A stretch of 64,000 nt of DNA from Lumbricus terrestris (lineage: Eukaryota; Annelida; Clitellata; Crassiclitellata; Lumbricidae), in the NCBI GenBank assembly GCA_949752735.1, contig OX457040.1:8459612-8523611 (forward strand), in the 5' to 3' direction. Shown one piece after another: positions 1 through 11,392 of the stretch; position 1 is the stretch's first letter, and every line of letters starts with the position of its first letter. The notes under the pieces were generated by a model. It ran no database searches, was not told the DNA's origin, and was given only the letters and a program-made list of their open reading frames with translations. Position numbers and translations under genes: made by a program.

Positions 1-965
1 CAATTTCATGTGTATTTGCACCTCAACATTCGTAAGTCCGCTAATCAAACATGTCTTGCAACCACAAATGGTGCTAAATAAACTCTCAACTCATCTATCT
101 CGCTCACTCACTCACTCACTCACTCACTCACTCACTCATCTGCCCATCCATAACTCTTTCACTTACTCACTCGCTCACTCACATTTTGGCGTCCTGTAAA
201 GCGGGAAATCTGTCTACTATTCAATTTGTGTCCTATGTAATCATTATTTGAACAATTACATGAGTCTTTGCATTGAAAATTCGCAAGTTTCTCAAGTAAA
301 GCCGCCTTGTAGCCATAATGTAAGTAGTAAGCTAACCTCTCCACCTATCTCACTCATGCACTCACTCACTCATTCACTTACTCACTTTCTCTCACTCACA
401 CATTCACTTACTGCCTCACTTACTCACTCACTCACGTGTCTTTTTGCATCTCATCATTCATAAGTCCGCTACGTAGACTCGTCTTACATCCACAAATGCC
501 GCTAAATAAATTATCAACTCATCTCTCTCGCTCACTCACTCGCTCACTCACTCACTCACTCATTCGCTCACTCACACAGTCACTCACTCACTCATCCACT
601 CACCCTTTCACTTACTCATTCACTCATTCATTCAAATTTTGGCGTCTTATAAAGCTGGAAATCTTTCTACGAACCAATTTGTCTCTTATGTAAGCATTAC
701 TTTGACAATTTCATGAGTCTTTGCTTATGAAAATGCGTATGTTCCTTATGTAAACTCGCCTTGTAGCCATAATGCCAGTAAGTAGCCTCTCATCTCATCT
801 CACTCACGCACTCCCTCACTCACTCACTCGCTCATTCACTCACTTAACCACTCACTCAAACACTATCTATCACTCACACATCCACTTATTCCCTCTTTCA
901 TTCACTCGCTTTCTCCCTCAGTCACTCACGCAACTACTCACTCACTCACTCTATCTTCTCGCAAC
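1..965. repeat. CTCA-rich higher-order tandem repeat
   Basis: Two related subunits of roughly 210-320 bp alternate: an A unit (near 1-190 and 434-640) and a B unit (near 195-430 and 645-960). Each ends in a run of CTCA/CTCG tetranucleotides. Shared landmarks are AAGTCCGCTA in the A units and GCCTTGTAGCCATAATG in the B units. Open frames across it consist only of repeated Ser-Leu-Thr-His and are not genes. The array is cut by the left window edge. Confidence 0.8.
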
Positions 966-1734
966 CGTATTTCCACAAAGTATACACTTAAAATATCTCT
1001 CCTTGTTTCTTATAATATGCACGTATGCGATGAATATCCTCAATTTCCATGTGAGTGACTTGAAACACTGAAATGCTATGCTCTTGAAAAATTAAAATCT
1101 TGCGTTCAGCATGTCTAAAATTGTGTCAACTTGTAGTCTAGTCTTGTAAGTTCGAAACCTTACATTCTTGAAAACTCAGGCTATTGGTCTATTATTCATG
1201 TAAACGCATCTTTGTCAGGAAAACTTTCATTTTCAATATCTGTACAACATTAAGGAATATAAAAATATTGTGTGATTGTTCGCATCGCTTCTGTGTGTAA
1301 GCTCGGCATTCTACATCTGAATGTCCAACTTCATTATTCGTAGCATGCCTACTTTACTGAGATCGCAATGTCTAAATTCTTATATATTTGCATGATTAGA
1401 TCGAAATAACTTGCCTACCTACTTACTTACTTACTTACTTGATGTTTGCGTATAATATTTTAGTTAAAGTAAAATTGCATAGGTATTGCAGATCTCTAAA
1501 TGCTGGCGCTTGTGATGATGACAACGTTGAATGTATTCTTCTGTGGAAAAGTATGGATTGGCGCTGTCATGCTATCATTATCGTTGGACATCGCTGCTAA
1601 TACATAAGATTCTAATCAATTTGTATGAAAACGCCTAACACTAAGAGCCTTTCTGTGGTGCCACTCAATACTTTGTATCCTATGAATGTTTCTGACATTT
1701 AAGCATCTAAATCGCTGCTCGAAAGCACAAACTC
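966..1734. other. Intergenic sequence, no gene seen
   Basis: AT-rich DNA with no convincing coding region. A short (CTTA)n run lies near 1417-1440. The last part grades into the degenerate minisatellite that follows. Confidence 0.5.
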
Positions 1735-2780
1735 AAGGAAGCAACTTCTATAGCGACATTCTATAACATTGCATCTTACCAGTGAACTTGACGATTAAAA
1801 TTCTATCGCGTCATTGGAAACATTGCGTTATAGGTATGACATGACACTTAAACTCTCGAATTTCTGTAGCGCGACTGGAAACGTTGCGTCTTGGCATTGA
1901 ATCTGACGTTCAAATTCTATAATGCATTTGGAAACATCCCTGGTTATGTTTGAGAATGCCATATTTCTATAGTATGCTACCATTGGAAGACACTAGGCTA
2001 ATGTCTCGGCATTGAATTTGTTGGATATTGCTTCACTCGATATGTCTGAAATTGCTATTAAGGTATCAAACTTCTATAGCGCCAGTTGAAATCCCTGTGT
2101 CACATCATTGAATATGGCGCTTAAACTTGTGCTGCGCCATTCGAAACACTGCGTGATAGGGTTGAGATGATACTTTAAGCCTCAAATATCCGTAGGTTCA
2201 CTCGAAAACGTTGTGTCTTAGCACTAAATCCGACGTTCCAACTTTCATATCGATGCTGTTAATCCTGAGTGATATGCCTGAAATCGATGAAAAAGGCAAC
2301 GAATTTCTATGACCCCATAGTAAAACAACATCTTAGCAATGAATCCGACGTTTGAATTTCTATCATTCCACTCGGAAAACTGCATGATATGTGTGAAATG
2401 ACTCTTAAAGCTTCAAATTTCTCTAGCGTCACTCAAAAACGATGCATCTTAGTGACTGATCCAATGTTTAAACTTCTATAGCGCATGTTCTTTCTTCCAT
2501 CCATTCCATTTTCTTTCCTTCCCGTCCCTCTCTCCCCTCCGTCCCCTTCCCTTCCCTTTTCTTCCCTTCCCTTCCCTTCCCTTCCCTTCCCTTCCCTTCC
2601 CTTCCCTTCCCTTCCCTTCCCTTCCCTTCCCTTCCCTTCCCTTCCCTTCCCTTCCTTTCCCTTCCCTACCCATGGGGAGATTACTATAGCACCAATCGAA
2701 GATGTTGCACCCCAGCAATGAGTCCAATTTGTAAACTTCTATAGCAACGCAGGAAACGAGGTTATTATGTAAGCAAATGC
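1735..2780. repeat. Degenerate minisatellite, period about 57 bp
   Basis: A motif resembling TTCTATAGCGNCATTGGAAAC, followed by a GCATCTTA/GCGTCTTGG-like half, recurs about every 57 bp. Alternate copies are more alike, suggesting a dimeric period near 115 bp. The same motif reappears after the CTTCC tract (ACTATAGCACCAATCGAAG near 2682), so the pentanucleotide tract arose inside this array. Confidence 0.6.
2541..2668. repeat. (CTTCC)n pentanucleotide tract
   Basis: A nearly perfect run of CTTCC units about 125 bp long, flanked by looser pyrimidine-rich sequence. Its frames encode only low-complexity Pro/Ser/Phe or, on the other strand, Lys/Gly/Arg/Glu repeats. Confidence 0.95.
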
Positions 2781-3229
2781 TGTGATTGGTTGCTAGGGAA
2801 GTATAGGACCGCTGTGATTGGCTGGCGTTGGTCACGTGTTTTGAAATATCGATGCATTACGTGACTATCCCACATGGTTTACGCGCATGTCCTAGCATAT
2901 AAAAAAAAATCGATTATGCTGACGCGTCGTGAAATTTTATTTGAACATTCACGATTTTAAGTGCGTGTTGGATAGAATTGTAGGGTTTGATTTGGCTAAG
3001 AAGGGTATAGTTCAATGGAATAATTATATAAATACCATTACATTTACATTTACAAGTTGAGTTCCGTGGGGTTGGGATTGGGGTGGTGTGGGTCAATATA
3101 TGGTTTCGGTCCTTCCTCTCTTCCCTTTCCTTCTCTCCCTTCCCTCACCTCCCTTACATCCCCTAGGGTTTGATTGGCGAAGAACGGTTGTAATTAGGTT
3201 TGATACACGATCGATGGTCGGTTTCATGG
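2781..3229. other. Intergenic, with a SINE-like 3' tail
   Basis: No gene is visible. TTACATTTACATTTACA near 3038-3055 resembles the tail of the tRNA-derived SINE at 30742-30952, so a 5'-truncated SINE remnant is possible. Confidence 0.35.
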
Positions 3230-3560
3230 ACAATGGAAGGGACGAGCGTCGGCCAACAATGGGTCGCTGATTGGAATACTAGCACAAAGGTTTTAATTAT
3301 AAGAGTACAATTGATCGGTTCTAGCACAATGGAGCGGCCGAGAGTCGGCCAACAATGGGCTTTTGATTGTGATACGAGCACAATAGGGCTCGGAGCGCCG
3401 GCTAACAATGCTAATTAGGGTTAATTATACGAGTACAATAGGCCGGTTTCTAGCACAATTGACGACCGAGCGTCGGTCAACAATGGGGCATTGTGTCCGG
3501 TACTAGCACAATAGGGTTGCCGGCGACGGAGATGAATAGGGTATTGTTTAGGACAATAGG
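3230..3560. repeat. Diverged repeats with GTCGGCCAACAATGGG core
   Basis: A core resembling CGAGCGTCGGCCAACAATGG occurs near 3243, 3340, 3388 (diverged) and 3467. The copies are separated by sequence containing TAGCACAAT and GAGTACAAT. Spacing is irregular (about 50-100 bp). A related phrase occurs near 28860-28925. Confidence 0.5.
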
Positions 3561-4565
<1,005 letters not shown>

Positions 4566-5433
4566 TTGTAGGCCTTTACGCTCTTGCGTGACGAGCGCTC
4601 ACTCCCAATGTCATGCGACCCTAACCCATGACCTGCGTGTACGTGAAGATTTCAGGCGTTGACTTGGACCTTGTCCTAAGGTCTCTGTGCACCAAATGCC
4701 TAATAAATTATGTCGGATGCAAAATGAATCTCAATCTCACTTGACATTGGTGAAATTAACAATATAAGAAAGATAGTTCTAAAAAGTTTTAAAGTGCTGC
4801 CACGAGTCGTTCTACCGTACGATATTGACGCCCGCCTCATTCATTTAGGCCTGGGACTGACACTGGCAGAATGCAACCAGTGGCGGAGTTCGGAAATGAT
4901 GTTGCGAATGAACGAGACTTAGTGGAGGTGGCTGTGTTAACACGGGCTAAAGCGAGGGAGGAGAGAGAGAGAGACGTTTAGACTCGATACAGGTGCAGCG
5001 GTGCAGTAAACCGTACCAGCATAGCTGCACTTCACTGAGTCAATATTGTAATTTGGTAATTTATACAAGGTGGGCCATAGAATGACCCTAATGTTATTTG
5101 CCGATATCTTGGCTAGAAGTAAGAATTTCCAAATGAAATTTTACAGGCTTAAAAACAAAAATAATTTTTACACATTACGGCCAGATTTTATTAAAATATT
5201 TCAAACAGAACAAAAATTATATTAGTTTTCGTGTGACCAGCCACTGTGTTTTGACGATTTAAAAACGTAACGCAACAAAAGGTAACAAAAACCAATTTTA
5301 ATTAAGTCTCATCTCAAAGAATTGTTATCAAATAGCTTTGATATAGGCTATCCAGGTAATCCTTATCATTTTTATTTAGGAAAGAAACAGGGTACCAGCG
5401 TAGCTGCACTTCACTGTTAAGTTATTTAGCAAG

Positions 5434-5690
5434 ATGATTAGATCTCTGGTTCCAAGGGCAAGGACTGCCATGGCCCAACAACATGCCTTTGCCATTGTAG
5501 GTCCTTCTATGTGGAATTATATACCCCCTCCCACTGTCCGTAGTGAGATCTTATTGGGGGGTGTCATCTTCAGCTCTTCGTTACTTGAAGTCTTTTTTAT
5601 TTCTTCGGGGGTGTTACGCTGAGAGCGCCTCTGAATAGCTAGTATGAAAGAAGCGCTTCATAAATGCTCATATACAATACAATACAATGG
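5434..5690 (+). mobile_element. 5'-truncated LINE, 3' end only
   Basis: The + strand encodes a LINE C-terminal signature (VPRARTAMAQQHAFAIVGPSMWN), degenerate afterwards, ending in an (AATAC)n-type tail near 5670-5687. The 3' coding region resembles that of the long LINE at 57730-60225. The matching position in duplication unit 2 (near 15660-15680) lacks it, so it inserted after the block duplicated. Confidence 0.8.
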
Positions 5691-6413
5691 TTAAGTTGGT
5701 AAACAAGGAATCTGTTAGATTAATAATTTGTTTAATAAATCAATGAAATTCAAAATTTAAGAAATGAAAATAGCCAAGATGTTAATGACAGACAAATGTA
5801 TATTCAGGCACACTTCACGAGCAAGGGGTCGTGCGGAGCTAATGCTATGATCACAGCTTACTCTGATAAACAGTGAGTGCAGAGAAAAATTGAGAGTTAA
5901 ATTATTGAGAGGTAAGAAACATGCCGCTGGTGAAAAAAGATCGGCTCAATGTCAATAGTGCGTTGGTTTCATTGAGAGACCCCAATTACCCCCAAATATC
6001 CGGAGTGGAACCCGATGGATTTCCAAGTGGGGGTTACTACGCCCTCATGGGCGTTTGTCCCACACATTGTATTTAATTATTGTTAATGTCGTATAAGACA
6101 CTTCCGGACATGTTGATCGCTTAGTGTTGACGAAAACAAAATCAGTTTTTTCGGCGGATGGAAGACGAAATTTTTTCCCCGGTTTCCAGGACCAAGACCC
6201 TAAGTTTTGGCCCCCTCCATCGAAAATTTCTGTATTCGCCCTTGTTTAAAACAATAATTACATTGCGGTATTTCTGTATGTCATTTGAATGTTGGTTGGT
6301 TTATTCTTATTAGGCATTTTTTCTTGCGTTAAAAATTAAAAAATTCAGTCCGAAATACCTTCATAGTCAAATTGAACAAATAACCTCTTTTAAATTATAC
6401 ACTCTTAGGCTTT

Positions 6414-7496
6414 ATGGGTAACAAAATGTTATCACAAAATACAAATGAGGCACCCTGTATTTTATTATTTTGCAATTTCGTCCTTTATGGTTTCAGATTC
6501 CTGGTCCGTATGGTTTTGTGTAGTCTTCCAACCAACTTAACAAGTTCAACACCTTCTGCAGTGTCCTTGGTAAGTAATATCTGTGAAAGTCCACTGAACT
6601 ACCTGCCAGTCACAGATCTCAGAGAACGAAGACGAAACTTTGAAAGGTCGTCTTCAAATGGAAGTAGCACACTTTTCTATGATAACAACAAAGTGTCCAA
6701 TTTCACCATCTGCGTTCCACCGATATTCGGAGACTATATGAAAACGTTGGAAATAATTGAATTCATCGAATTGAATAGATTACTCGGAGCCAACAAGTTC
6801 GTGTTTTACCTGCAGTCCCCCAAACCGGAACTGATCTCCTGTCTTTGGTACTATTCGAAAATTGGACTTGTGGAACTCAACAGTATGGTGCTTCCATTTG
6901 AACATGAAGGTGTATTCTACCACGGTCAGATTCTGGCTCAAAACGAGTGTCTGTTCCGGGTGATGTACCGGACAAAGTACGTCATCAACCAGGATATGGA
7001 TGAATTCATTGTTCCAACAAATGCCACAGACTGGATGACAATGTTGGACCTTATACACAAGAATAAACAGTATGGGGAAGCAGATAGATTAGCAACTTAC
7101 ACTTTCCGAAATCTCTTCTTTCGGATGCAAGAGCCGAATGACTTATCAGTGGAGGAGCCGTTCAGAGTGAATGGTTACGAGCTGAAGACTCTGACGAAGA
7201 CGCTTTCTTCCGATAAGTCGGATCCATGGAAGGAAAGGTCAAAGGTCATGGGTCGACCGGAGAGACTTATCATCTGGCATGTTCATGAGATTTATGACAG
7301 TAGTCTCGTGAGGAGTGGAGACGTGAATGCTTTGATTGACGATGGCGATGGTCAACTCTTTCATTATCGAGAGATGGATTATAAACGTTATCCAAACTAT
7401 GCTGGCAATACGACCAATCGTCGAATGTGGAGACACAAGAGACAACTCTTCGCTAACGTTGCATCACGTGCAACGTCATATGGCTGCAGAGCGTAA
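6414..7496 (+). CDS. GT92 glycosyltransferase, orphan catalytic exon (copy 1)
   Basis: Encodes the catalytic half of a family-92 glycosyltransferase (Glyco_transf_92, formerly DUF23). Seen: NFTICVPPIFGDYMKTLE near the start of the domain, the metal-binding DxD as VINQDMDEFIVP, the His-containing RLIIWHVHEIYDSSLV, LFHYRE, and a Cys-containing C-terminus (SYGCRA). A 3' splice site (TTTCAG) ends at 6496 and matches exon 3 of genes A-C in phase, so this may be an exon of 1000 nt from 6497. The frame also stays open upstream to an ATG at 6414, adding 28 residues with a hydrophobic run (ILLFCNFVLYGFRFLV) that could act as a signal anchor, which would give a 360-aa intronless protein. No exon 1 or 2 is visible upstream in the window. 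The frame is intact. Substrate is unknown; known family members (for example C. elegans GALT-1) are galactosyltransferases. Confidence 0.8.
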   Translation: MGNKMLSQNTNEAPCILLFCNFVLYGFRFLVRMVLCSLPTNLTSSTPSAVSLVSNICESPLNYLPVTDLRERRRNFERSSSNGSSTLFYDNNKVSNFTICVPPIFGDYMKTLEIIEFIELNRLLGANKFVFYLQSPKPELISCLWYYSKIGLVELNSMVLPFEHEGVFYHGQILAQNECLFRVMYRTKYVINQDMDEFIVPTNATDWMTMLDLIHKNKQYGEADRLATYTFRNLFFRMQEPNDLSVEEPFRVNGYELKTLTKTLSSDKSDPWKERSKVMGRPERLIIWHVHEIYDSSLVRSGDVNALIDDGDGQLFHYREMDYKRYPNYAGNTTNRRMWRHKRQLFANVASRATSYGCRA

Positions 7497-7794
7497 CGTT
7501 TGAATATTTCAAATCAAATAATATTCAAGTCAAATAGGCCTACATGTACCATTTTTATAAAGGCAACAACCGTAGCACATTGATCATAAAAACAGACTAG
7601 CAAGTTTATGAGCAACTCCACGAAGATAGTCAATAGCCTTGTGCGCGTCGTATTTCCGAACGATTTTCAGAATCCTGACGTTGGTGTCAGCATATTACTT
7701 TTTTCCTTGTCGGTTGTGGTGGATGTCTGGATGACCTGCCAGAGATTGGCCACAGTGAACTTCTCAGTTGTCTCTTAGCTTGCTGAAGTTATTA

Positions 7795-8062
7795 TCATGG
7801 GGTGTGCGGGGGGTAATTGTCCAGGCGGGTTATTGGAACGGGGGTAATTGTCCGGGGGTTTATTGGCACGGGGTGGTTGTCCGGAGTGTAATTGTCCTGG
7901 GGGTAATTGTGCAGAGGAGTTATTGGCACGGGGAGTGTAATTGTCCGGAGGGTTATTGGCAAGGGGTAGTTGTCAGGGTTAATTGTCCTAGGGGTAATTT
8001 TCCAGGGGTAATTGACCGGGGGTAATTGTCCGGGGTAATTGTCCGGGATTAATTGTCCTAGA
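7795..8062 (+). repeat. G-rich minisatellite (GGGGTAATTGTCC type)
   Basis: About a dozen variants of GGGGGTAATTGTCC and GGGTTATTGGCAC, roughly 15-20 bp each, lie about 300 bp after the copy 1 stop codon. The paralogous array is at 22005-22245. Frames through it are repeat translations, not genes. Confidence 0.85.
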
Positions 8063-8410
8063 ACCTTCCATGCATACGGCTGAGCACTTAAAGGGAAACC
8101 CAAAAGGGACTAGTTCCGCTATCAGTGGTGCCCCAATATCAGTCGCTGGTGGAATGGCAGATCAGACAATGTAAACAGATTGAGTAAACATGAAATTATA
8201 GCTTAACTAATGAACGAAAACGAAAAACTTGAGATTTCTAAACTGAAGTGATCATTATTGGCAAACAAAGGTCAGAACAGCCGCAACAGCAAATGTGGCA
8301 GATAGTTGTTAAGAAGGGGAACACTGAATATATCACTATTTTGTATTAGGGCGTGATAATTCTCAAATAGCAGCCGTTCTTTATTCGTTGCATGTCTAAG
8401 AGTAAGAAAT

Positions 8411-8416
8411 ATTAAA
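8411..8416 (+). promoter_or_regulatory. Candidate polyadenylation signal ATTAAA, copy 1
   Basis: ATTAAA sits in a conserved 3' flank (AAGAAATATTAAA then TCTGCTTCTTCATGTC). Recognisable versions follow copies 2 and 3 and genes A-C. In copies 1 and 3 it is displaced to about 915 nt after the stop by inserted sequence; in gene C it is about 100 nt after the stop. Use as a real signal is inferred from conservation only. Confidence 0.4.
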
Positions 8417-8570
8417 TTCTGAGTTTCTGCTTCTTCATGTCCCAGTGCTTGTCATCATTGCCTACTACATGCCAGTCATTACATTGCTAATAATGATGAT
8501 AATGATTATCTTATGGTGTCGGTTGGCAGTTTTCTCACCGACACAAATGGCGGTGGTGTTGTTGGTGCTG

Positions 8571-8584
<14 letters not shown>

Positions 8585-8602
<18 letters not shown>

Positions 8603-8650
8603 GGTGGTGGTGGTGGTGGTGGTGGTGGTGGTGGTGGTGGTGGTGGTGAA
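8585..8650 (+). repeat. (GGT)n trinucleotide tract
   Basis: About 20 GGT units preceded by GTT units. The paralogous tract at 22805-22903 is longer, showing expansion since the block duplication. Confidence 0.95.
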
Positions 8651-8735
8651 TATGATGATGATTTGGCTACTACCCATCATTTTGTGATCTTAACATGTTA
8701 AAATTTGAGCAGATTAAACTATATCAATCAGGAGA

Positions 8736-9300
8736 ATGTATGCACCGCTTTGCCCACGATTTGCTCCCTCCTGCTTTAAGGGATTCTTCAATAATTTAGC
8801 TTTCCAGATCCATTCTCATTCAACAAGAAACTCGACGTCCTACAGATGCATCTTTGCTCGCACTAATTCCCGTCTAATCTCTATTATAGCCACTGGTCCC
8901 TCAATATGGAATAAAATCCCACCAGAAATCAGGCAATCTCCATCATTATCATTGTTTAAGAAAAAGTCACGCTGTCATTTAGTTGGTGTTAGCAACAATG
9001 TGAGGCGGTCCCTCCTGTGTCACGGTCATTGAGCAATGAGCAAGTCCCTCAGTCGCACAGGTGTTCAACGTCACCGACGTCCTGTGGTTTGGTCGTACGT
9101 GTGCTTTACGATATACCTCTCACCTTACGTACTTTAACTCATATCTCCTCTTTAAGATTAGACTTCGATCTCATCTCATCACTCGGATTATCTAGTGCCC
9201 GTTAATTATATTAAACTTAGTTAACTAGTTAAGAATTATATTTTAACGTGCACTTATGTTTCAATCCTATGTCTGCCAAAATGCATTTCGTTGTTAAGGT
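8736..9300 (+). mobile_element. LINE 3' fragment
   Basis: The + strand encodes a LINE C-terminal signature (RCIFARTNSRLISIIATGPSIWNKIPPEI) followed by sequence resembling a LINE 3' untranslated region. It is paralogous to the fragment at 22985 onward. The two diverge near 9000/23250, where unit 2 has further insertions. The 3' boundary is approximate. Confidence 0.65.
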
Positions 9301-9582
9301 GGCCCACTATAGCGGAACCAATAATATTGTTCCTTATGGTCATGTTCTTTTGATTCCTTGCAGTTAGTTTGTTTTCCACTGTACTTGTTTTTTGATGTCA
9401 TTACTGATACTTGGGTTTCATTCAAATTAATAGTTATGGTTATCGGTTGTGCCTGACATCAAAGGATGTTTAACCGCATAGGATGCCTTCGCAAGGTAGG
9501 CTACCAATTGTCCCCACAGAATATTAACTGTTGTCAATGACTTTACACGTAGAGTACATGTAGATATCATATCCTATGTTCC
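9301..9582. other. Intergenic, no gene seen
   Basis: No coding or repeat signature beyond general AT-richness. Confidence 0.4.
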
Positions 9583-9590
9583 CATTAGGG

Positions 9591-9879
9591 CAGGGGCGGA
9601 GACCTAGGGGGGACAGGGGGACGGTCCCCCCCCAATGAAGGTGTTGGGGACGGCCCATGCATTTGTCCCCCCCCCAATCGTTGAGCGTCAAGACTAAAAA
9701 AAGGTCATCAAATTTTTTGGCGGCGAAAATAGAATTTTTTTCGAAATTTCGCCGATCCTCAGAAATTTTTGACCGGCAAAAGATGACAATTTTTCTGAAA
9801 CACGCAGCCATTAGTCCATCAAAAAATCTCGCGTCTTTCCGTCCCCCCCCCCAAGTCTCCGCCCAGGTCTCCGCCTATG
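9591..9879. mobile_element. hAT-type miniature element, CGGAGACCT family (copy i)
   Basis: The 289-bp element has inverted termini CAGGGGCGGAGACCTAGG and CCAGGTCTCCGCCTATG. It is flanked by a perfect 8-bp TSD, CATTAGGG (9583-9590 and 9880-9887). It has no transposase. Members of the same family are at 27774 and 31420. Confidence 0.88.
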
Positions 9880-9900
9880 CATTAGGGTCATAATAGCACA

Positions 9901-9954
9901 TATTCTTCTTCTTCATCATCTTCTTCTTCTTCTTCTTCTTCTTCTTCTTCTTCA
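9901..9954. repeat. (CTT)n trinucleotide tract
   Basis: A run of CTT with a CATCAT interruption. The reverse strand reads as Glu-rich low complexity. Confidence 0.9.
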
Positions 9955-11043
9955 AGTTCTATTCCTATCGAAGCAGGTTCGAACGTCCAATTGTGCCACT
10001 CTTCTCGATGTTGAGCCTTCTCCTTCAGTCTCCTTCCTTCCATCTTCGTCCAGTCCAACAACAAAATCGATAATTTTGTCTTTCTTCGTCCTTTTCTTCT
10101 TTCCTTTATTCTCTCTTCAATGATAACTCTCACAAGAGAACCTCCTCGCAATATGCGTCCTATCAAATCCATCATTTTTGTTGCAGCCATTGGAAATCTT
10201 TCTCATCCATCTGTTGCAGAAGGTAAATGTATCAATTAGGACAATTACTCCGTTCACTTAAAGACATTAAAAACGGTGAACGTAGAAATTTCAATAAATA
10301 TGGGACCTACAAATGTACGGTCTCATGCGGGAACGCTAATTGAAAGGTCAAAAATCTAATTTGAAAAGTAATAATTTGAATATGGGACCTCCGACCTACC
10401 AAAAATCAATCGAAACAGCCGGTGTTCGCCTGTTTTAGACTAATTGTTTTCGAAAAGTCGGTTTCAAATACATGTAGGCTATATACGCTTTCTAAAAGTC
10501 GCTCAAATCCTACTTTTTAGCGATGGCTGGGTTGGGAGCGCCTCTGAGTAGCTTTTAAAGGCGCTAGATAAATTCTCGAAATGAAAATGAATGAACGAAT
10601 ATATATATATATATATTCGCTTAATAAAAATCAAGTTGACAAGCCGCAACACGGTTAGGCTTCAAGACTCAGTGAAATGTGGTTAAAAGAGTACAGTGGA
10701 TTACTAGGCCTATAGCCTATTCGTTGTTCACGGATTATTTTTTTAGTAAGCTCTTGTAGAGTACCCTAGGTACCAAGTTCTTATCATTCTTTCTGGGCAA
10801 TTCAAAAACTGTTGAATGTTTTTGTAAAATTACTAACCTACCTTTAATCTCCAGTTTCTGCCCATAATCGCATGGTAGGCCTATCCCACTTGAGAGTCAG
10901 ATGCATAAAACCCTTATGTTAGGAAGTTGTTTTATTTGTTTACCGTGCGAACTAAAATTATGCATGCCCACCAATAAGCGATTAGAAATAGTTTTCTTTA
11001 AACACACTCAGACCTCTGTGTAATTGTGTACGTGTGATTTCAG
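9955..11043. other. Upstream flank of GT92 copy 2
   Basis: From about 10310 this matches 25890-26595 (shared phrase CATGCGGGAACGCTAATTGA). Near 10530-10600 there is a LINE/SINE-type 3' end (GGGAGCGCCTCTGAGTAG, then AATGAAAATGAATGAACG). No GT92 exon 1 or 2 is found here. Confidence 0.5.
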
Positions 11044-11392
11044 ACGAATGTCCGCTATGGTCCTGTGTAGTCTTCCAACCAACGTAACACGTTCACCACT
11101 TTCTGCCGTGTCCTTGGTAAGTAATATCTGTGAAAGTCCACAAAACTATCTGCCTGTGACAGATCTCAGAGAACGAAGACGGAACTTTGAAAGGTCGTCT
11201 TCAAATGGAAGTAACACATTTTTCTATAATGACAACAAGGTCTCCAATTTCACCATCTGCATTCCACCGATATTCGGAGACTATATGAAAACGTTGGAAA
11301 TATTTGAATTCTTCGAATTGAATAGATTACTCGGAGCAGACAAGTTAGTGTTTTACCTGCAGTCCCCCAAACCGGAACTGATCTCCTGTCTT
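11044..11392 (+). pseudogene. GT92 catalytic exon, copy 2, 5' part (split by a transposon)
   Basis: Begins after a TTTCAG acceptor (ends 11043) in the same phase as exon 3 of the complete genes (A|CGA ATG). Encodes the N-terminal third of the catalytic exon, including SNFTICIPPIFGDYMKTLEI, up to ...ELISCL. The frame then runs into a hAT element and would end within it. The coding sequence shows no stop or frameshift before the insertion. The remainder is at 13528-14160. As it stands the exon cannot encode a full enzyme unless the element is excised or spliced out. Confidence 0.88.

Noticed and set aside
8..1071. Ser-Leu-Thr-His repeat proteins
   Set aside because: Products of the CTCA microsatellite within a tandem repeat, with no start context or conservation.
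10530..10610. A separate gene end near the GAGCGCCTCTGAGTAG motif
   Set aside because: The motif is the shared 3' end of LINE and SINE fragments found many times in the window.
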